Below are positions 10,312 through 18,935 of a DNA stretch of 64,000 nt, piece after piece; the stretch's first letter is position 1, and each line of letters begins with the position of its first letter. The stretch is taken from contig NZ_BNAI01000001.1 of the NCBI RefSeq assembly GCF_014653215.1, positions 789,949-853,948 of the forward strand. Direction: 5' to 3'. Made by a program: the position numbers and the translations under genes. Below the pieces are notes generated by a model. It saw nothing but the letters and a program-made list of their open reading frames with translations, did no database searches and had not been told where the DNA came from. The stretch comes from Pseudolysinimonas yzui. GTDB taxonomy: Bacteria; Actinomycetota; Actinomycetes; Actinomycetales; Microbacteriaceae.

Positions 10312-11988
10312 GTGTCAGGGGGAGTCCGGACCACTGCAGGTCCCCGAAAGCGCGGACGGGTCGCGTCGGGCATTCTCTCTGCCCAATTGCTGATCTCGGG
10401 GCCGCTGCTCGTCGTGATCATCGCCCTGCTCTTCGTGAGCCCATCGGTCTACTCGTCCCCTGTCGTCTTCGGCATGGTCTTCTTCTTCTTCGCCCTCACC
10501 GCGGTTTCGGCCCTCGTTCCGTGGGATTCGATCCCTCGCCTCTGGGGTGCTCTGCTGCCTTTCGCGAACCTCGCGGGCATTCTGGTGCTGCGTGAATTCG
10601 ATCCTCAGACCGGGGTCGGCCTCCTCGTCGTGCTTCCGATCATCTGGATCGCCCGCACGTTCGGGTCCACCCTGACGATCGCCGGCGTGGCGGGAACGAT
10701 CCTCGCCATGTGGGGCACTCGGCTCCTCCGCGGGTCACCGATCACCTGGAACGATTTCGTGACCTTCGTCGTCGTCCCGGTGTTGGTCGGCTTCGTCGCC
10801 GGCGCGATCTATGTCTCGTCGGCACGCGGCCGCGCGCAGGCGAAGTTGCTGCGTCAGCACTCGAGCATGGTGCAGGTCGCTCTGGAGAAGGCGAGCCGAC
10901 AGGAAGGCGTTCTCAACGAACTCCTCAACGCCGTCGACTTCGGAGTGATCGCCTTCGATCGGACCGGCACGGTGACCTTCGTCAACCGCGCACAACGTCA
11001 GTACCTCACCGACTTCGGAACCCCGGCGGATGCGGTCGTCCACCCGGTGATCTACCAGGCGGACGGGGTCACCCTCTACACCGAGGACGACCGACCGCTG
11101 AACCGCGCACTCAGCGGGCAGGCGTTCGACAACCTCATCATCTGGGTCGGCGAGCCCGGAGAGCGCCGTGCCGCCCACTCCGTCAGCTCCCGGATCCTGC
11201 ACGACCGCGAAGGCGAATACGACGGCGGCGTGATCGTGCTGACCGACATCACGAAGGAACTCGAGGCGGTCCGGGCCCGCGATGACCTCATCGGCTCGGT
11301 CTCGCACGAGCTCCGGTCGCCGCTGACCTCGATCCTCGGCTACCTCGATCTCGCACGCGACGACGACCAGCTGGACGAGGAAACCCGGCGGATGATCGAC
11401 GTGGCGTACGCCAACTCCGAGCGGTTGCTCGTGATCGTCACCGACCTGCTCCGAGCCGCCAGCGACGCCGACCAACAGCTGGCGATGTCGTTCACGGCGG
11501 GCGATGTGGCGCAGATCGCCCGCGACTCCGTGGAAGCCCACCGCGTGATGGCGGAAGAACGCGAGGTGGAACTCGTGATGGACGGCGCGGATTCCGCAGT
11601 GGCGGCGATCGATCCGATGCGCATGCGGCAGGTGCTCGACAACCTGATCACCAACGCGATCAAGTACAACCGTGAGTGGGGCACGGTGACGGTCGCAGTC
11701 GAGCCCGGCGCGGGCGGGGTCAGCGTCGAGGTCAGGGACACCGGCCAGGGCATTCCCGAGGCCGATCTCCCGCGGATCTTCGACCGCTTCTACCGCACGA
11801 AGTCCGCGAAGTCGTCGGCAACGGTCGGTACCGGCCTCGGTTTGAGCATCACCCGTGAGATCGTGCATCGGCACGGCGGGCACCTCACGGTCACGAGCGA
11901 ACTGGGGATCGGCACGACGTTCCGAGTCACCGTACCCACCGAGCGCGAGTCCTCGGCGAATGCCGGCGCGCGGAGCGTCGCCGCGTGA
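10312..11988 (+). CDS. Membrane sensor histidine kinase with PAS domain
   Basis: A 558-residue sensor kinase. Residues 20-170 form about six membrane segments, so sensing is probably within or at the membrane. A short coiled stretch (about 172-205) leads to a PAS domain (about 205-315). The HisKA domain follows, with His332 in SVSHELRSPLTS. The ATPase domain shows NLITNAIKYN, DTGQGIPEAD and GTGLGLS boxes and looks fully active. It overlaps the next gene by four bases (GTGA). A response regulator gene lies convergent 1.6 kb downstream and is the likely partner; the pairing is inference. The signal is unknown. Confidence 0.9.
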   Translation: MSGGVRTTAGPRKRGRVASGILSAQLLISGPLLVVIIALLFVSPSVYSSPVVFGMVFFFFALTAVSALVPWDSIPRLWGALLPFANLAGILVLREFDPQTGVGLLVVLPIIWIARTFGSTLTIAGVAGTILAMWGTRLLRGSPITWNDFVTFVVVPVLVGFVAGAIYVSSARGRAQAKLLRQHSSMVQVALEKASRQEGVLNELLNAVDFGVIAFDRTGTVTFVNRAQRQYLTDFGTPADAVVHPVIYQADGVTLYTEDDRPLNRALSGQAFDNLIIWVGEPGERRAAHSVSSRILHDREGEYDGGVIVLTDITKELEAVRARDDLIGSVSHELRSPLTSILGYLDLARDDDQLDEETRRMIDVAYANSERLLVIVTDLLRAASDADQQLAMSFTAGDVAQIARDSVEAHRVMAEEREVELVMDGADSAVAAIDPMRMRQVLDNLITNAIKYNREWGTVTVAVEPGAGGVSVEVRDTGQGIPEADLPRIFDRFYRTKSAKSSATVGTGLGLSITREIVHRHGGHLTVTSELGIGTTFRVTVPTERESSANAGARSVAA

Positions 11989-13157
11989 GCATCCTCGACT
12001 CGACGACGCTGTTCGTGGTCGGCGGGCTCGTGGTCCTGCTGGCCGGCATCTCCTTTCTGCTCGAGACGCTCCTGCGCCGCAATGACGCCGTCGGTCGGCT
12101 GTGGAGCGTCTTCTATCTCGGCGCGATGTTCTCGGTATTCGCCTTCGTCGTCGTGTCGACCGACACATCGCGCTGGTGGGCGGGCGCGATCGCCAACGGC
12201 GCGTATGTGACGGCGCTCGGCTTCATCTGGGCGGGAGCCCGTCGGGCGAACGGACGTCGGGCGCTGATCCTCGTCCCGATCGCTCTGGGCGCCGTCGTCG
12301 CCGTCGCCTCGTTGCTTCCCGGACCCGAGGCCGGCTTGTGGGCCGGGGCCATCGAGATGTTCCTCGGGGTGGCGGTCGTGTGCCTCCTGTCGGCCTTCGA
12401 GTTCACGCGGGGTGATCTCACCCGCCTGCTCGCCTCCCGAGTGCTCACCGTGCTGCTCGGCGGGATGGGGTTGTTCTACCTCGGTCGTGCAGTCGTCTTC
12501 GTCTCGCTCGGGCCGGAACATCCCGTATTCGCCGACTACTTCGGCACCGAGGTCTCCACTCTCGTCGAGATCGGACTCGCCGTCATCGGCACCATCATGC
12601 TCGCGTCGGTGCAAGGCGACCGATTCGCGCGGATCAGCGAGAACGATGTCGAGATCGGCGCCCGGCTGAGGATCGACGGCATCCTGAACTCCACGCTGTT
12701 CCGCGAGATGGCGGAGACCTGGCTGCTGCGCGCGGTCCGGGAACGCACCACGCTCGTCCTTCTCCTGATCGATGTCGCCGACCTCGGCGCCATCAACACG
12801 GCCTTCGGTCGCGCTGCCGGGGACGCCGCCGTCCGCACGACGGGACGCGTCGTGCTCACCCAGGCTCCGACCGCCTCCCTCGTCGGTCATCTCTCGACGC
12901 GGCGTTTCGCCATGCTTCTGGAGCTTCCGGCCAACGACTCCGTCGAGACCATCGCCGACCGGATCGGCGAAGGCGTGCTCGGCGCGGCGATCGACGACCA
13001 AGACCGGTTCCGCGCGTCGACCTTCCGCGGAATCGCGACGACCCGCACGAGTGGAGCCGGCTACAGCGACCTGCTGGCCGCCGCAGTGGACGCGGTGAAC
13101 CTCGAGATGAAGACCGCCCAGGAGAACCAACGTGAGAACGCTGGACACGAATCCTGA
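11985..13157 (+). CDS. Seven-to-eight helix membrane protein with degenerate GGDEF domain
   Basis: The 390-residue protein has an N-terminal membrane region (about residues 8-205, roughly seven or eight hydrophobic segments) and a cytoplasmic domain resembling a diguanylate cyclase. LLIDVADLGAINTAFGRAAGD (from about 260) matches the DIDxFKxIND...GHxxGD region of GGDEF proteins. The signature itself is replaced: STRRF at 304-308 where GGDEF is expected. The acidic residues needed for metal and catalysis are therefore missing and c-di-GMP synthesis is not expected. It starts inside the kinase stop codon, so the two are translated together. A sensory or scaffold role is my inference. Confidence 0.78.
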   Translation: MSILDSTTLFVVGGLVVLLAGISFLLETLLRRNDAVGRLWSVFYLGAMFSVFAFVVVSTDTSRWWAGAIANGAYVTALGFIWAGARRANGRRALILVPIALGAVVAVASLLPGPEAGLWAGAIEMFLGVAVVCLLSAFEFTRGDLTRLLASRVLTVLLGGMGLFYLGRAVVFVSLGPEHPVFADYFGTEVSTLVEIGLAVIGTIMLASVQGDRFARISENDVEIGARLRIDGILNSTLFREMAETWLLRAVRERTTLVLLLIDVADLGAINTAFGRAAGDAAVRTTGRVVLTQAPTASLVGHLSTRRFAMLLELPANDSVETIADRIGEGVLGAAIDDQDRFRASTFRGIATTRTSGAGYSDLLAAAVDAVNLEMKTAQENQRENAGHES

Positions 13158-13255
13158 GCGAAACCTGACGCGAAACTGATCGAGTCCTGCTGTTGCCCCA
13201 GGAGACTGGGAGCCGGGGTCGGGGCTCTCCACATTTGATCCACCGGGACGGTCGC

Positions 13256-13618
13256 ATGCGCTACGAGCACATCGACGTCAGCCGCATCTCGCGGCTGGCG
13301 AGCGAGCTCGCCAACGACGCCTCGGCATGCATCCGCTTCATCGACGATTACCTCGATGCCTGGGAACACCGGCGTGCACGAGTCGCGACCGCCGTCGATC
13401 GCGTGGTGATCGATGACGCCCTCGCCGCGCTCCTCAGCCTGTCCACGTCGAGCGCGATGCTCGGCGCCGAAGGTCTCAGCGCCGCCGCCCGAGCGCTGCA
13501 CGCCGAGTCACGCCAGCTCGGCACCATCCCCGCGCACGGCGCCGACGATCTGGCGCGTATCGGGGAAGCGGTGTGTTCCGAACTCAGGCTGGCGACGGCG
13601 GAGATGCGCGCCGCCTGA
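13256..13618 (+). CDS. Hpt-like helical protein lacking the phospho-accepting histidine
   Basis: A 120-residue, mostly helical protein. Residues 55-85 resemble the central helices of histidine phosphotransfer domains: LLSLSTSSAMLGAEGL lines up with the usual HxLKGSSANLGA motif. Leu60 stands where the phosphorylated His should be, and the following Lys-Gly are Ser-Thr. The family match is by eye and moderate. The gene lies 98 bases after the degenerate GGDEF gene on the same strand and ends 19 bases before the convergent response regulator gene. I chose the ATG at 13256 because the similarity begins near there; the frame is open upstream. Confidence 0.65.
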   Translation: MRYEHIDVSRISRLASELANDASACIRFIDDYLDAWEHRRARVATAVDRVVIDDALAALLSLSTSSAMLGAEGLSAAARALHAESRQLGTIPAHGADDLARIGEAVCSELRLATAEMRAA

Positions 13619-13637
13619 GTGAAGGCAACCGGTCGGA

Positions 13638-14474
13638 TCAGACCGGAGCGTCGGGTCCGGTCATGCGGTAGCCCACGCCGCGAACGGTTTCGATCCACCG
13701 CGGGGTGACCGAGTTCTCGCCGATCTTCTTGCGCAGGTTGCCCATGTGCACCTCGATGCCGCGCTTGTCGGCGTCGGAGACGAAGTTGCTGGTGACGTAG
13801 CTCTCATTGCGCAGCAAGATCGCGAGGTCGGCCTTCGTGCGCACACGCCGGCCGGACTGCATGAGCGCGGCGAGCAGATCGAACTCGCTGCGGGTCAGCG
13901 GGATCTCCTGTCCGTCCGCCATCACCAGGCGAGTGCCGAGATCGATCAGGAGCCCCAGGTGCTCGAGCCGTTCGGCGGGAGCCGTCGGGGGCGGGCCGGC
14001 TGCGGGCGGAGCCGCGTGGGCACCCGCCGCCGGCGGGGCGTAGGCAGGAGGTTCGGCAGGGCGGCCTTGTGGGGCGACCGGCGGGGGAGTCGGCGCCGCG
14101 CCGGCCCGGGGCCTGCGCAGCATCGCTTCGATGCGCGCACGGAGTTCCCGCGGCCGGAACGGCTTGGTGACGTAGTCGTCGGCACCGGACTCGAGTCCCT
14201 GGAGGGTGTCGATCTCCTCGCCGAGTGCGGTCAGCATGACGATGTAGGCGTCGGAGAACGCTCGAATGCGCTTCGCCGTCTCGAAGCCGTCGATTCCCGG
14301 CATGTTGACGTCGAGCGTCACCACCATCGGGCCGACGTTGCGCACCGCTTCGATGCCGTCGTATCCGTTCGCGCATGCCGTCACCGCGAAACCCGCTTGG
14401 CTCAGGACGGTCTCGAGCAAGTGGCGGATGTCGTCGTCATCCTCAATGACGACAGCGCGGCGAACAGGCTCCAT
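13638..14474 (-). CDS. OmpR/PhoB-type response regulator with proline-alanine linker
   Basis: DNA-binding regulator of 278 residues. The receiver domain (1-120) has acidic residues EDDDD (11-15), phospho-acceptor Asp55 and Lys104. The winged helix (about 175-272) ends in WIETVRGVGYRM. The two are joined by an unusually long linker (about 121-168) that is almost only Pro and Ala. The gene converges on the kinase/GGDEF/Hpt operon and is its likely output. A TACGAT -10 box eight bases before the ATG suggests a leaderless transcript. Confidence 0.9.
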   Translation of the reverse strand: MEPVRRAVVIEDDDDIRHLLETVLSQAGFAVTACANGYDGIEAVRNVGPMVVTLDVNMPGIDGFETAKRIRAFSDAYIVMLTALGEEIDTLQGLESGADDYVTKPFRPRELRARIEAMLRRPRAGAAPTPPPVAPQGRPAEPPAYAPPAAGAHAAPPAAGPPPTAPAERLEHLGLLIDLGTRLVMADGQEIPLTRSEFDLLAALMQSGRRVRTKADLAILLRNESYVTSNFVSDADKRGIEVHMGNLRKKIGENSVTPRWIETVRGVGYRMTGPDAPV

Positions 14475-14482
14475 AGCTCTGA

Positions 14483-14488
14483 ATCGTA
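14483..14488 (-). promoter_or_regulatory. -10 box of the response regulator gene
   Basis: TACGAT on the minus strand ends eight bases before the ATG at 14474. No ribosome binding site is visible, which suggests leaderless transcription. Confidence 0.5.
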
Positions 14489-14525
14489 TGCGGGTCCGGC
14501 GCTCGACGGGAGACGCCGCGCGGTG

Positions 14526-15158
14526 TCAGCCGGCGTCGACGTCCGACTCGCGGTGCTTCGCGAGACGGTTCGCGCCCCACCACGCGAGCGGCAGCAGGGC
14601 CGCCGCGATGAGCGCCTTGATGATGCCACCCGGGATGAACCGGATCAGGCCCCACTCGAGCACCTGGGCGAACGTGCCCCCGGTGACGGCGGCCAGCCAG
14701 GGCAGGCCGAAGGCGAAGACGATGACCGAACCGCCCACGAAGGTCGCCAGGGCCTTGAGCACGTGACGATCCCAGGTGCGCTCCGAGAGCCAACCGACGG
14801 CGGCCGCGGCGAACACGAAGCCGATGATGTACCCGAAGCTCGGCGCGGCGAGCGCAGCCAGGCCGGTGAGGTGCGAGCCGTCGTCCTGCGGAGCGAAGAC
14901 GGGGAGGCCGACGAGGCCGAGCACGAGGTAGAGGCCCAGCGATGCGGCACCACGGGCCCACCCGAGCGTCGCGCCGACGAGCAGCACCGCGAGGGTCTGC
15001 CCGGTGATCGGAACCGGATACATCGGGATGATGACCTGCGCGAGCAGCGCCGTCAGGGCAGCGCCCGCAGCGACGAGGACGATGTCGAGCACCCAGGTGC
15101 GGGGGAAGACGCGATCGGCGAGAACGAGACGGGGTGCAGCAGGGACGACAGCAGACAT
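14526..15158 (-). CDS. bioY: Biotin transporter substrate-binding subunit BioY
   Basis: Integral membrane S component of an ECF-type biotin transporter. The 210-residue protein has about six hydrophobic segments and the family motifs PVPITGQTLAVLLVG and WARGAASLGLYLVLGLVGLP. No ATPase or EcfT gene sits beside it, so it either works alone or shares a module encoded elsewhere. I chose the ATG at 15158. A TTG four codons upstream is also in frame but directly abuts the AAGAGGA ribosome binding site, leaving no spacing. Confidence 0.9.
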   Translation of the reverse strand: MSAVVPAAPRLVLADRVFPRTWVLDIVLVAAGAALTALLAQVIIPMYPVPITGQTLAVLLVGATLGWARGAASLGLYLVLGLVGLPVFAPQDDGSHLTGLAALAAPSFGYIIGFVFAAAAVGWLSERTWDRHVLKALATFVGGSVIVFAFGLPWLAAVTGGTFAQVLEWGLIRFIPGGIIKALIAAALLPLAWWGANRLAKHRESDVDAG

Positions 15159-15222
15159 GGGGTAGGGCAATCCTCTTCGGTCGGGGATGCGCCGTGTCGG
15201 CAGGTGGCGAAGGCGCTGCGGT

Positions 15223-15228
15223 TAGACT
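15223..15228 (+). promoter_or_regulatory. Candidate -10 box for the ABC-F gene
   Basis: TAGACT lies about 75 bases before the GTG, leaving a leader of roughly 67 bases with a GAAGGGA ribosome binding site near 15289-15295. The leader has no strong hairpin that I can see. Confidence 0.5.
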
Positions 15229-15301
15229 AGCGGGCTGGCGCACTCGCGCCGCTTGTCGACATCCTCCCGAATCCCCACCTCAACTTTGAAGGGACCTTGC
15301 T

Positions 15302-16900
15302 GTGCTCGCCGTGCACGATCTCGAGATCCGCGTCGGCGCACGCCTGCTCATGGAAGGCGTCAGCTTCCGGGTCGAGAAGGGCGACAAGATCGGGCTCGTC
15401 GGACGCAACGGCGCCGGCAAGACCACCCTCACGAAGACTCTCGCCGGTGAGAGCCAGCCGAGCAACGGCAAGATCGACCGCACGGGCGAGATCGGCTACC
15501 TGCCGCAGGATCCGCGCACCGGCGATCCCGACGACACCGCCCGCACCCGCATCCTCGACGCCCGGGGCCTCGGACGTCTCGTGCTCGACCTGAGGCGAGC
15601 CACCGACGAGATGGCGAGCCCCGACGAGGCGATCAGTTCCGCCGCGATGGATCGCTACGGCCGCCTCGAAGACCGCTTCCTCGCTCTCGGCGGATACGCC
15701 GCCGAGGCGGAGGCGGCATCCATCGCCTCGAACCTCGCGCTGCCGGACCGCATCCTGGACCAGCAGCTGAAGACCCTGTCAGGTGGTCAACGTCGACGGA
15801 TCGAGCTGGCCCGCATCCTGTTCTCAGGTGCCGACACGATGATCCTCGATGAGCCGACCAACCACCTCGATGCGGATTCCGTCGTCTGGCTTCGGGAGTT
15901 CCTCAAGGGCTACGCGGGCGGGGTCATCGTGATCAGCCACGACGTCGATCTCGTCGAAGACACCGTGAACCGGGTCTTCTACCTCGACGCGAACCGTCAG
16001 GTCATCGACATCTACAACATGGGGTGGAAGCACTACCTGCGCCAACGCGAAGCCGACGAGGAGCGCCGCAAGAAGGAGCGCGTCAACGTCGAGAAGAAGG
16101 CGACCCAGCTGCAGTTGCAGGCCGCCCGCTTCGGCGCGAAGGCGTCAAAGGCCGCTGCCGCTCACCAGATGGTGGCGCGTGCCGAGAAGATGCTCTCCGG
16201 CCTCGAAGAGGTACGCGCCGTCGATCGGGTCGCGAAGCTGCGGTTCCCCGACCCGGTGGCGTGCGGCAAGACCCCGCTCACCGCGAGCAACCTCTCGAAG
16301 AGCTATGGGTCATTGGAGATCTTCACAGCCGTCGACCTCGCCATCGACCGCGGATCGAAGGTCGTCGTGCTCGGCCTCAACGGCGCGGGGAAGACGACAC
16401 TGCTGCGGATGCTCGCCGGCGTCGACAAGCCCGACACGGGGCGCATCGAGCCCGGCCACGGCCTGCGCATCGGGTACTACGCGCAGGAGCACGAGACCAT
16501 CGACGTCAAGCGCTCGGTGCTCGAGAACATGACGTCGTCGAGCCCGCAGTTGAATGCGACCGAGGCGCGCCGGGTGCTCGGCTCGTTCCTGTTCACCGGC
16601 GACGACGCCGACAAGCCCGCCGGGGTGCTCTCCGGCGGCGAGAAGACCCGCCTGGCGCTGGCCATGATCGTCGTGTCGGGCGCCAACGTGCTGCTGCTCG
16701 ACGAGCCGACCAACAACCTCGACCCGGCGAGCCGAGAAGAGATCCTCGGGGCTCTGGCGAGCTACTCCGGTGCCGTCGTGCTGGTGTCGCACGACGAGGG
16801 CGCCGTCGAGGCGCTCAACCCCGAGCGGGTGCTGATCCTGCCCGACGGCGTCGAGGATCACTGGAACCCCGGCTACGCCGACCTGATCGCCCTCGCCTAG
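15302..16900 (+). CDS. ABC-F family ATPase (ribosome-associated)
   Basis: The 532-residue soluble protein has two ABC domains and no membrane segments. Domain 1 shows GRNGAGKTT, LSGGQRRRIELA and DEPTNHLD. Domain 2 shows GLNGAGKTT, LSGGEKTRLALA and DEPTNNLD. The charged linker between them (about residues 235-300) is the segment that reaches the ribosome in this family. Members act on translating ribosomes, either in factor-like roles (EttA, Uup) or in antibiotic protection. Which group this belongs to cannot be decided by eye. Its TAG stop overlaps the stop of the convergent SURF1 gene in CTAG. Confidence 0.9.
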   Translation: MLAVHDLEIRVGARLLMEGVSFRVEKGDKIGLVGRNGAGKTTLTKTLAGESQPSNGKIDRTGEIGYLPQDPRTGDPDDTARTRILDARGLGRLVLDLRRATDEMASPDEAISSAAMDRYGRLEDRFLALGGYAAEAEAASIASNLALPDRILDQQLKTLSGGQRRRIELARILFSGADTMILDEPTNHLDADSVVWLREFLKGYAGGVIVISHDVDLVEDTVNRVFYLDANRQVIDIYNMGWKHYLRQREADEERRKKERVNVEKKATQLQLQAARFGAKASKAAAAHQMVARAEKMLSGLEEVRAVDRVAKLRFPDPVACGKTPLTASNLSKSYGSLEIFTAVDLAIDRGSKVVVLGLNGAGKTTLLRMLAGVDKPDTGRIEPGHGLRIGYYAQEHETIDVKRSVLENMTSSSPQLNATEARRVLGSFLFTGDDADKPAGVLSGGEKTRLALAMIVVSGANVLLLDEPTNNLDPASREEILGALASYSGAVVLVSHDEGAVEALNPERVLILPDGVEDHWNPGYADLIALA

Positions 16901-17685
16901 GACTGGGCGTCGAGAAGGGCGTCTTCGACCTCGGCATCGCGTTCCCGGCGGGCGACCGGCGCCGTGCCGGCTGCGATCTTCCGTTCCCGGCGCACCGCCC
17001 AGACGAGTCCGACGAACGCCAGGACGCCGAATGCGATCCATTGCAGCGCATACGACAGGTGCGGGCCCTCGTCTTCGACCGGTCTCAGCGCCGGCAGCGG
17101 GCTCTCGGCCGGTGCGGGATCTTCGGTGACCAGGAGGCCGTACATGCCGGTGTAGGTCGGCGCGTCGACGAGCGCGGCGACATCGGGCAGCCGCACCGTC
17201 GCGAGCTGGCCGTCCGGCGCACCGCGCCCGGGGATCTCCGGTTCGCCGGGCTTCAACCGCACGACGACCGTCACCTCACCCGACGGTGCCGCCGGCACCG
17301 ACTCGGGCGCCTCGGGAGTCGATCCCGCCGGAACCCACCCCCGGTCGACGACGAACACGGTGCCGTCGGCGAGCTGCAGCGGCACGAGCACCTCGAACCC
17401 GGCGGCGGAGTTGCGCGGCCGGTTGCGCACGAGGAGCTGTTCGTCGGCGAGGTACTCGCCGGTCATCTCGACCGGGTGCCATTCCGCGGAGTCGACCACG
17501 GAATCCAGCTCGGGAATCAGGTCGCCGAGCGCCACCGGATCGGCCTCGTAGTTCGCCTCGATCTTGGCGATCTCGTCGACGGCGTCGACGCGGCGCGCCC
17601 ACTGCCACCAGGACAGCAGGCCGCAGACGACCGCGAAGACGATCGTGAGGGCGACATACCCGCCCCAGCGCCGCATCCAGCTCAT
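16897..17685 (-). CDS. SURF1-family cytochrome oxidase assembly protein
   Basis: A 262-residue membrane protein with one hydrophobic helix near each end (about residues 8-28 and 215-235) and a large external domain, the usual SURF1 layout. Family landmarks are GEYLADEQLLVRNRP, VDRGWVPAGSTPEAP and HLSYALQWIAFG. SURF1 helps insert heme A into cytochrome oxidase subunit I, linking it to ctaA/ctaB in this window. It overlaps the upstream small gene by four bases (ATGA). Confidence 0.9.
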   Translation of the reverse strand: MSWMRRWGGYVALTIVFAVVCGLLSWWQWARRVDAVDEIAKIEANYEADPVALGDLIPELDSVVDSAEWHPVEMTGEYLADEQLLVRNRPRNSAAGFEVLVPLQLADGTVFVVDRGWVPAGSTPEAPESVPAAPSGEVTVVVRLKPGEPEIPGRGAPDGQLATVRLPDVAALVDAPTYTGMYGLLVTEDPAPAESPLPALRPVEDEGPHLSYALQWIAFGVLAFVGLVWAVRRERKIAAGTAPVARRERDAEVEDALLDAQS

Positions 17686-17915
17686 CGCGCCGGATCCGGG
17701 ACGGTATCGGCGGGGGAGTCGAGCGCGGTCACGATGACCGGAAAGCCGCGGGTGGCGAGATAGTCGGCGAGGGTGTCGCGGTGATCGCCGCACGCCAGCC
17801 AGACCTTCACCCGGTCGGCCGAATGGATGCGGGGGTTGCGCCAGTTGACCCGCCAGGTCGCGTCGGCGCGGCATCCCGCCGACGAGCACTGCACGTCGGG
17901 CTCGGAACCGATCAC
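17682..17915 (-). CDS. Small conserved actinobacterial protein, function unknown
   Basis: A 77-residue soluble protein beginning with GTG (VIGSEPDVQCSSAGC). It has three cysteines and a histidine in CSSAGC and ACGDH, spaced in a way that could bind zinc. Similar small proteins in actinobacteria are sometimes labelled acetone carboxylase without good reason; nothing here supports that label. It overlaps both neighbours by four bases, DUF3099 upstream and SURF1 downstream, so it is made together with an oxidase assembly factor. Confidence 0.75.
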   Translation of the reverse strand: MIGSEPDVQCSSAGCRADATWRVNWRNPRIHSADRVKVWLACGDHRDTLADYLATRGFPVIVTALDSPADTVPDPAR

Positions 17916-18181
17916 GCGTCGTCTCGCCGCTCGATGGCGCCGGGCCGCTCCACCGTTCCGCTGCCGCGCCGGGACACGGCATTCGCGAACACGACGGCGA
18001 CATACGGCAGGAAGACCGCCCCGAGGGCGGGAACGAGCAGCCACCAGCCCTGCACGAAGAGGCAGGCGAAGATGCACAGCACGCGGATGCCCATCGTGAG
18101 CGCGTAGCGCCGCATGCGGGCACCCTGCTCCTGCTCCGGTGACGGGGGGAGTTCGGTGATCGCGACGGGTCGGTTGCGCAT
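17912..18181 (-). CDS. DUF3099 two-helix membrane protein
   Basis: An 89-residue protein with two hydrophobic helices (about 29-47 and 49-70) and an N-terminal AITELPPSPEQEQGARMRRY segment typical of DUF3099. Its function is unknown. It is the first gene of a three-gene leftward unit (DUF3099, small Cys protein, SURF1) whose members overlap by four bases each, and it is divergent from fabG. Confidence 0.8.
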   Translation of the reverse strand: MRNRPVAITELPPSPEQEQGARMRRYALTMGIRVLCIFACLFVQGWWLLVPALGAVFLPYVAVVFANAVSRRGSGTVERPGAIERRDDA

Positions 18182-18215
18182 GGTCTTGTGATCAGGGTAC
18201 GCGCGCGCCCGTCGG

Positions 18216-18221
18216 TAGGCT
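18216..18221 (+). promoter_or_regulatory. -10 box of fabG, probably leaderless
   Basis: TAGGCT lies six bases before the fabG ATG at 18228, with no ribosome binding site between. Confidence 0.55.
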
Positions 18222-18227
18222 GGACGG

Positions 18228-18935
18228 ATGACCGCTCGCACCGTTCTCGTCACCGGAGGGAACCGTGGCATCGGCCACGCGATCGCCGCCGAATTCGTCG
18301 CCCAAGGCCATCGAGTCGCCGTCACCGCCCGGTCGGGCGAGGGGCCGGCGGGAACGCTCACGGTGCGCGCCGACGTCACCGACACCGCGGCGATCGACGC
18401 GGCGTTCACCGAGATCGAAGAGAAGCTCGGACCGGTCGAGGTCGTCGTCGCCAACGCGGGCATCACGCGCGACAAGCTGCTCATGATGATGACCGAAGAC
18501 GATTTCGACGTCGTGGTCGACACCAACCTCGGCGGATCGTTCCGGGTCGTCAAGCGGGCCACCAAGGCGATGATGAAGGCCCGATTCGGCCGCATCATCC
18601 TCATCTCGAGCGTCGTCGGACTCTTCGGCGGGCCCGGTCAGGTCAACTACTCCTCGTCGAAGGCGGGTCTGGTGGGCATGGCCCGGTCGATCACCCGCGA
18701 ACTCGGCAGCCGCGGCATCACCGCGAACGTCGTCGCACCCGGATTCATCGAGACCGACATGACGGCCGAGCTGTCCGACGACACCCAGGCCGCGTACAAG
18801 AAGTCGATTCCGGCCGGCCGCTTCGCCACTCCGACCGAGGTCGCCAGGGTCGTCGCCTGGCTCGCCGGCGACGACGCCGCCTACATCTCGGGAGCCGTCA
18901 TCCCCGTCGACGGCGGCCTGGGCATGGGGCACTAG
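18228..18935 (+). CDS. fabG: 3-oxoacyl-ACP reductase (SDR family)
   Basis: NADPH-dependent short-chain reductase for the second step of fatty acid elongation. The 235-residue protein has the cofactor motif TGGNRGIG (residues 9-16), NAG at the end of beta-4, a catalytic Ser in ILISSVVG, and Tyr141/Lys145 in YSSSK. The C-terminal SGAVIPVDGGLGMGH is typical. In mycobacteria the enoyl reductase gene inhA follows fabG1; here serB converges instead. The stop overlaps the serB stop in CTAG. Confidence 0.9.
   Translation: MTARTVLVTGGNRGIGHAIAAEFVAQGHRVAVTARSGEGPAGTLTVRADVTDTAAIDAAFTEIEEKLGPVEVVVANAGITRDKLLMMMTEDDFDVVVDTNLGGSFRVVKRATKAMMKARFGRIILISSVVGLFGGPGQVNYSSSKAGLVGMARSITRELGSRGITANVVAPGFIETDMTAELSDDTQAAYKKSIPAGRFATPTEVARVVAWLAGDDAAYISGAVIPVDGGLGMGH

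Noticed and set aside
17682-17915. Acetone carboxylase
   Set aside because: A 77-residue protein cannot be this large multi-subunit enzyme; no motif supports it.
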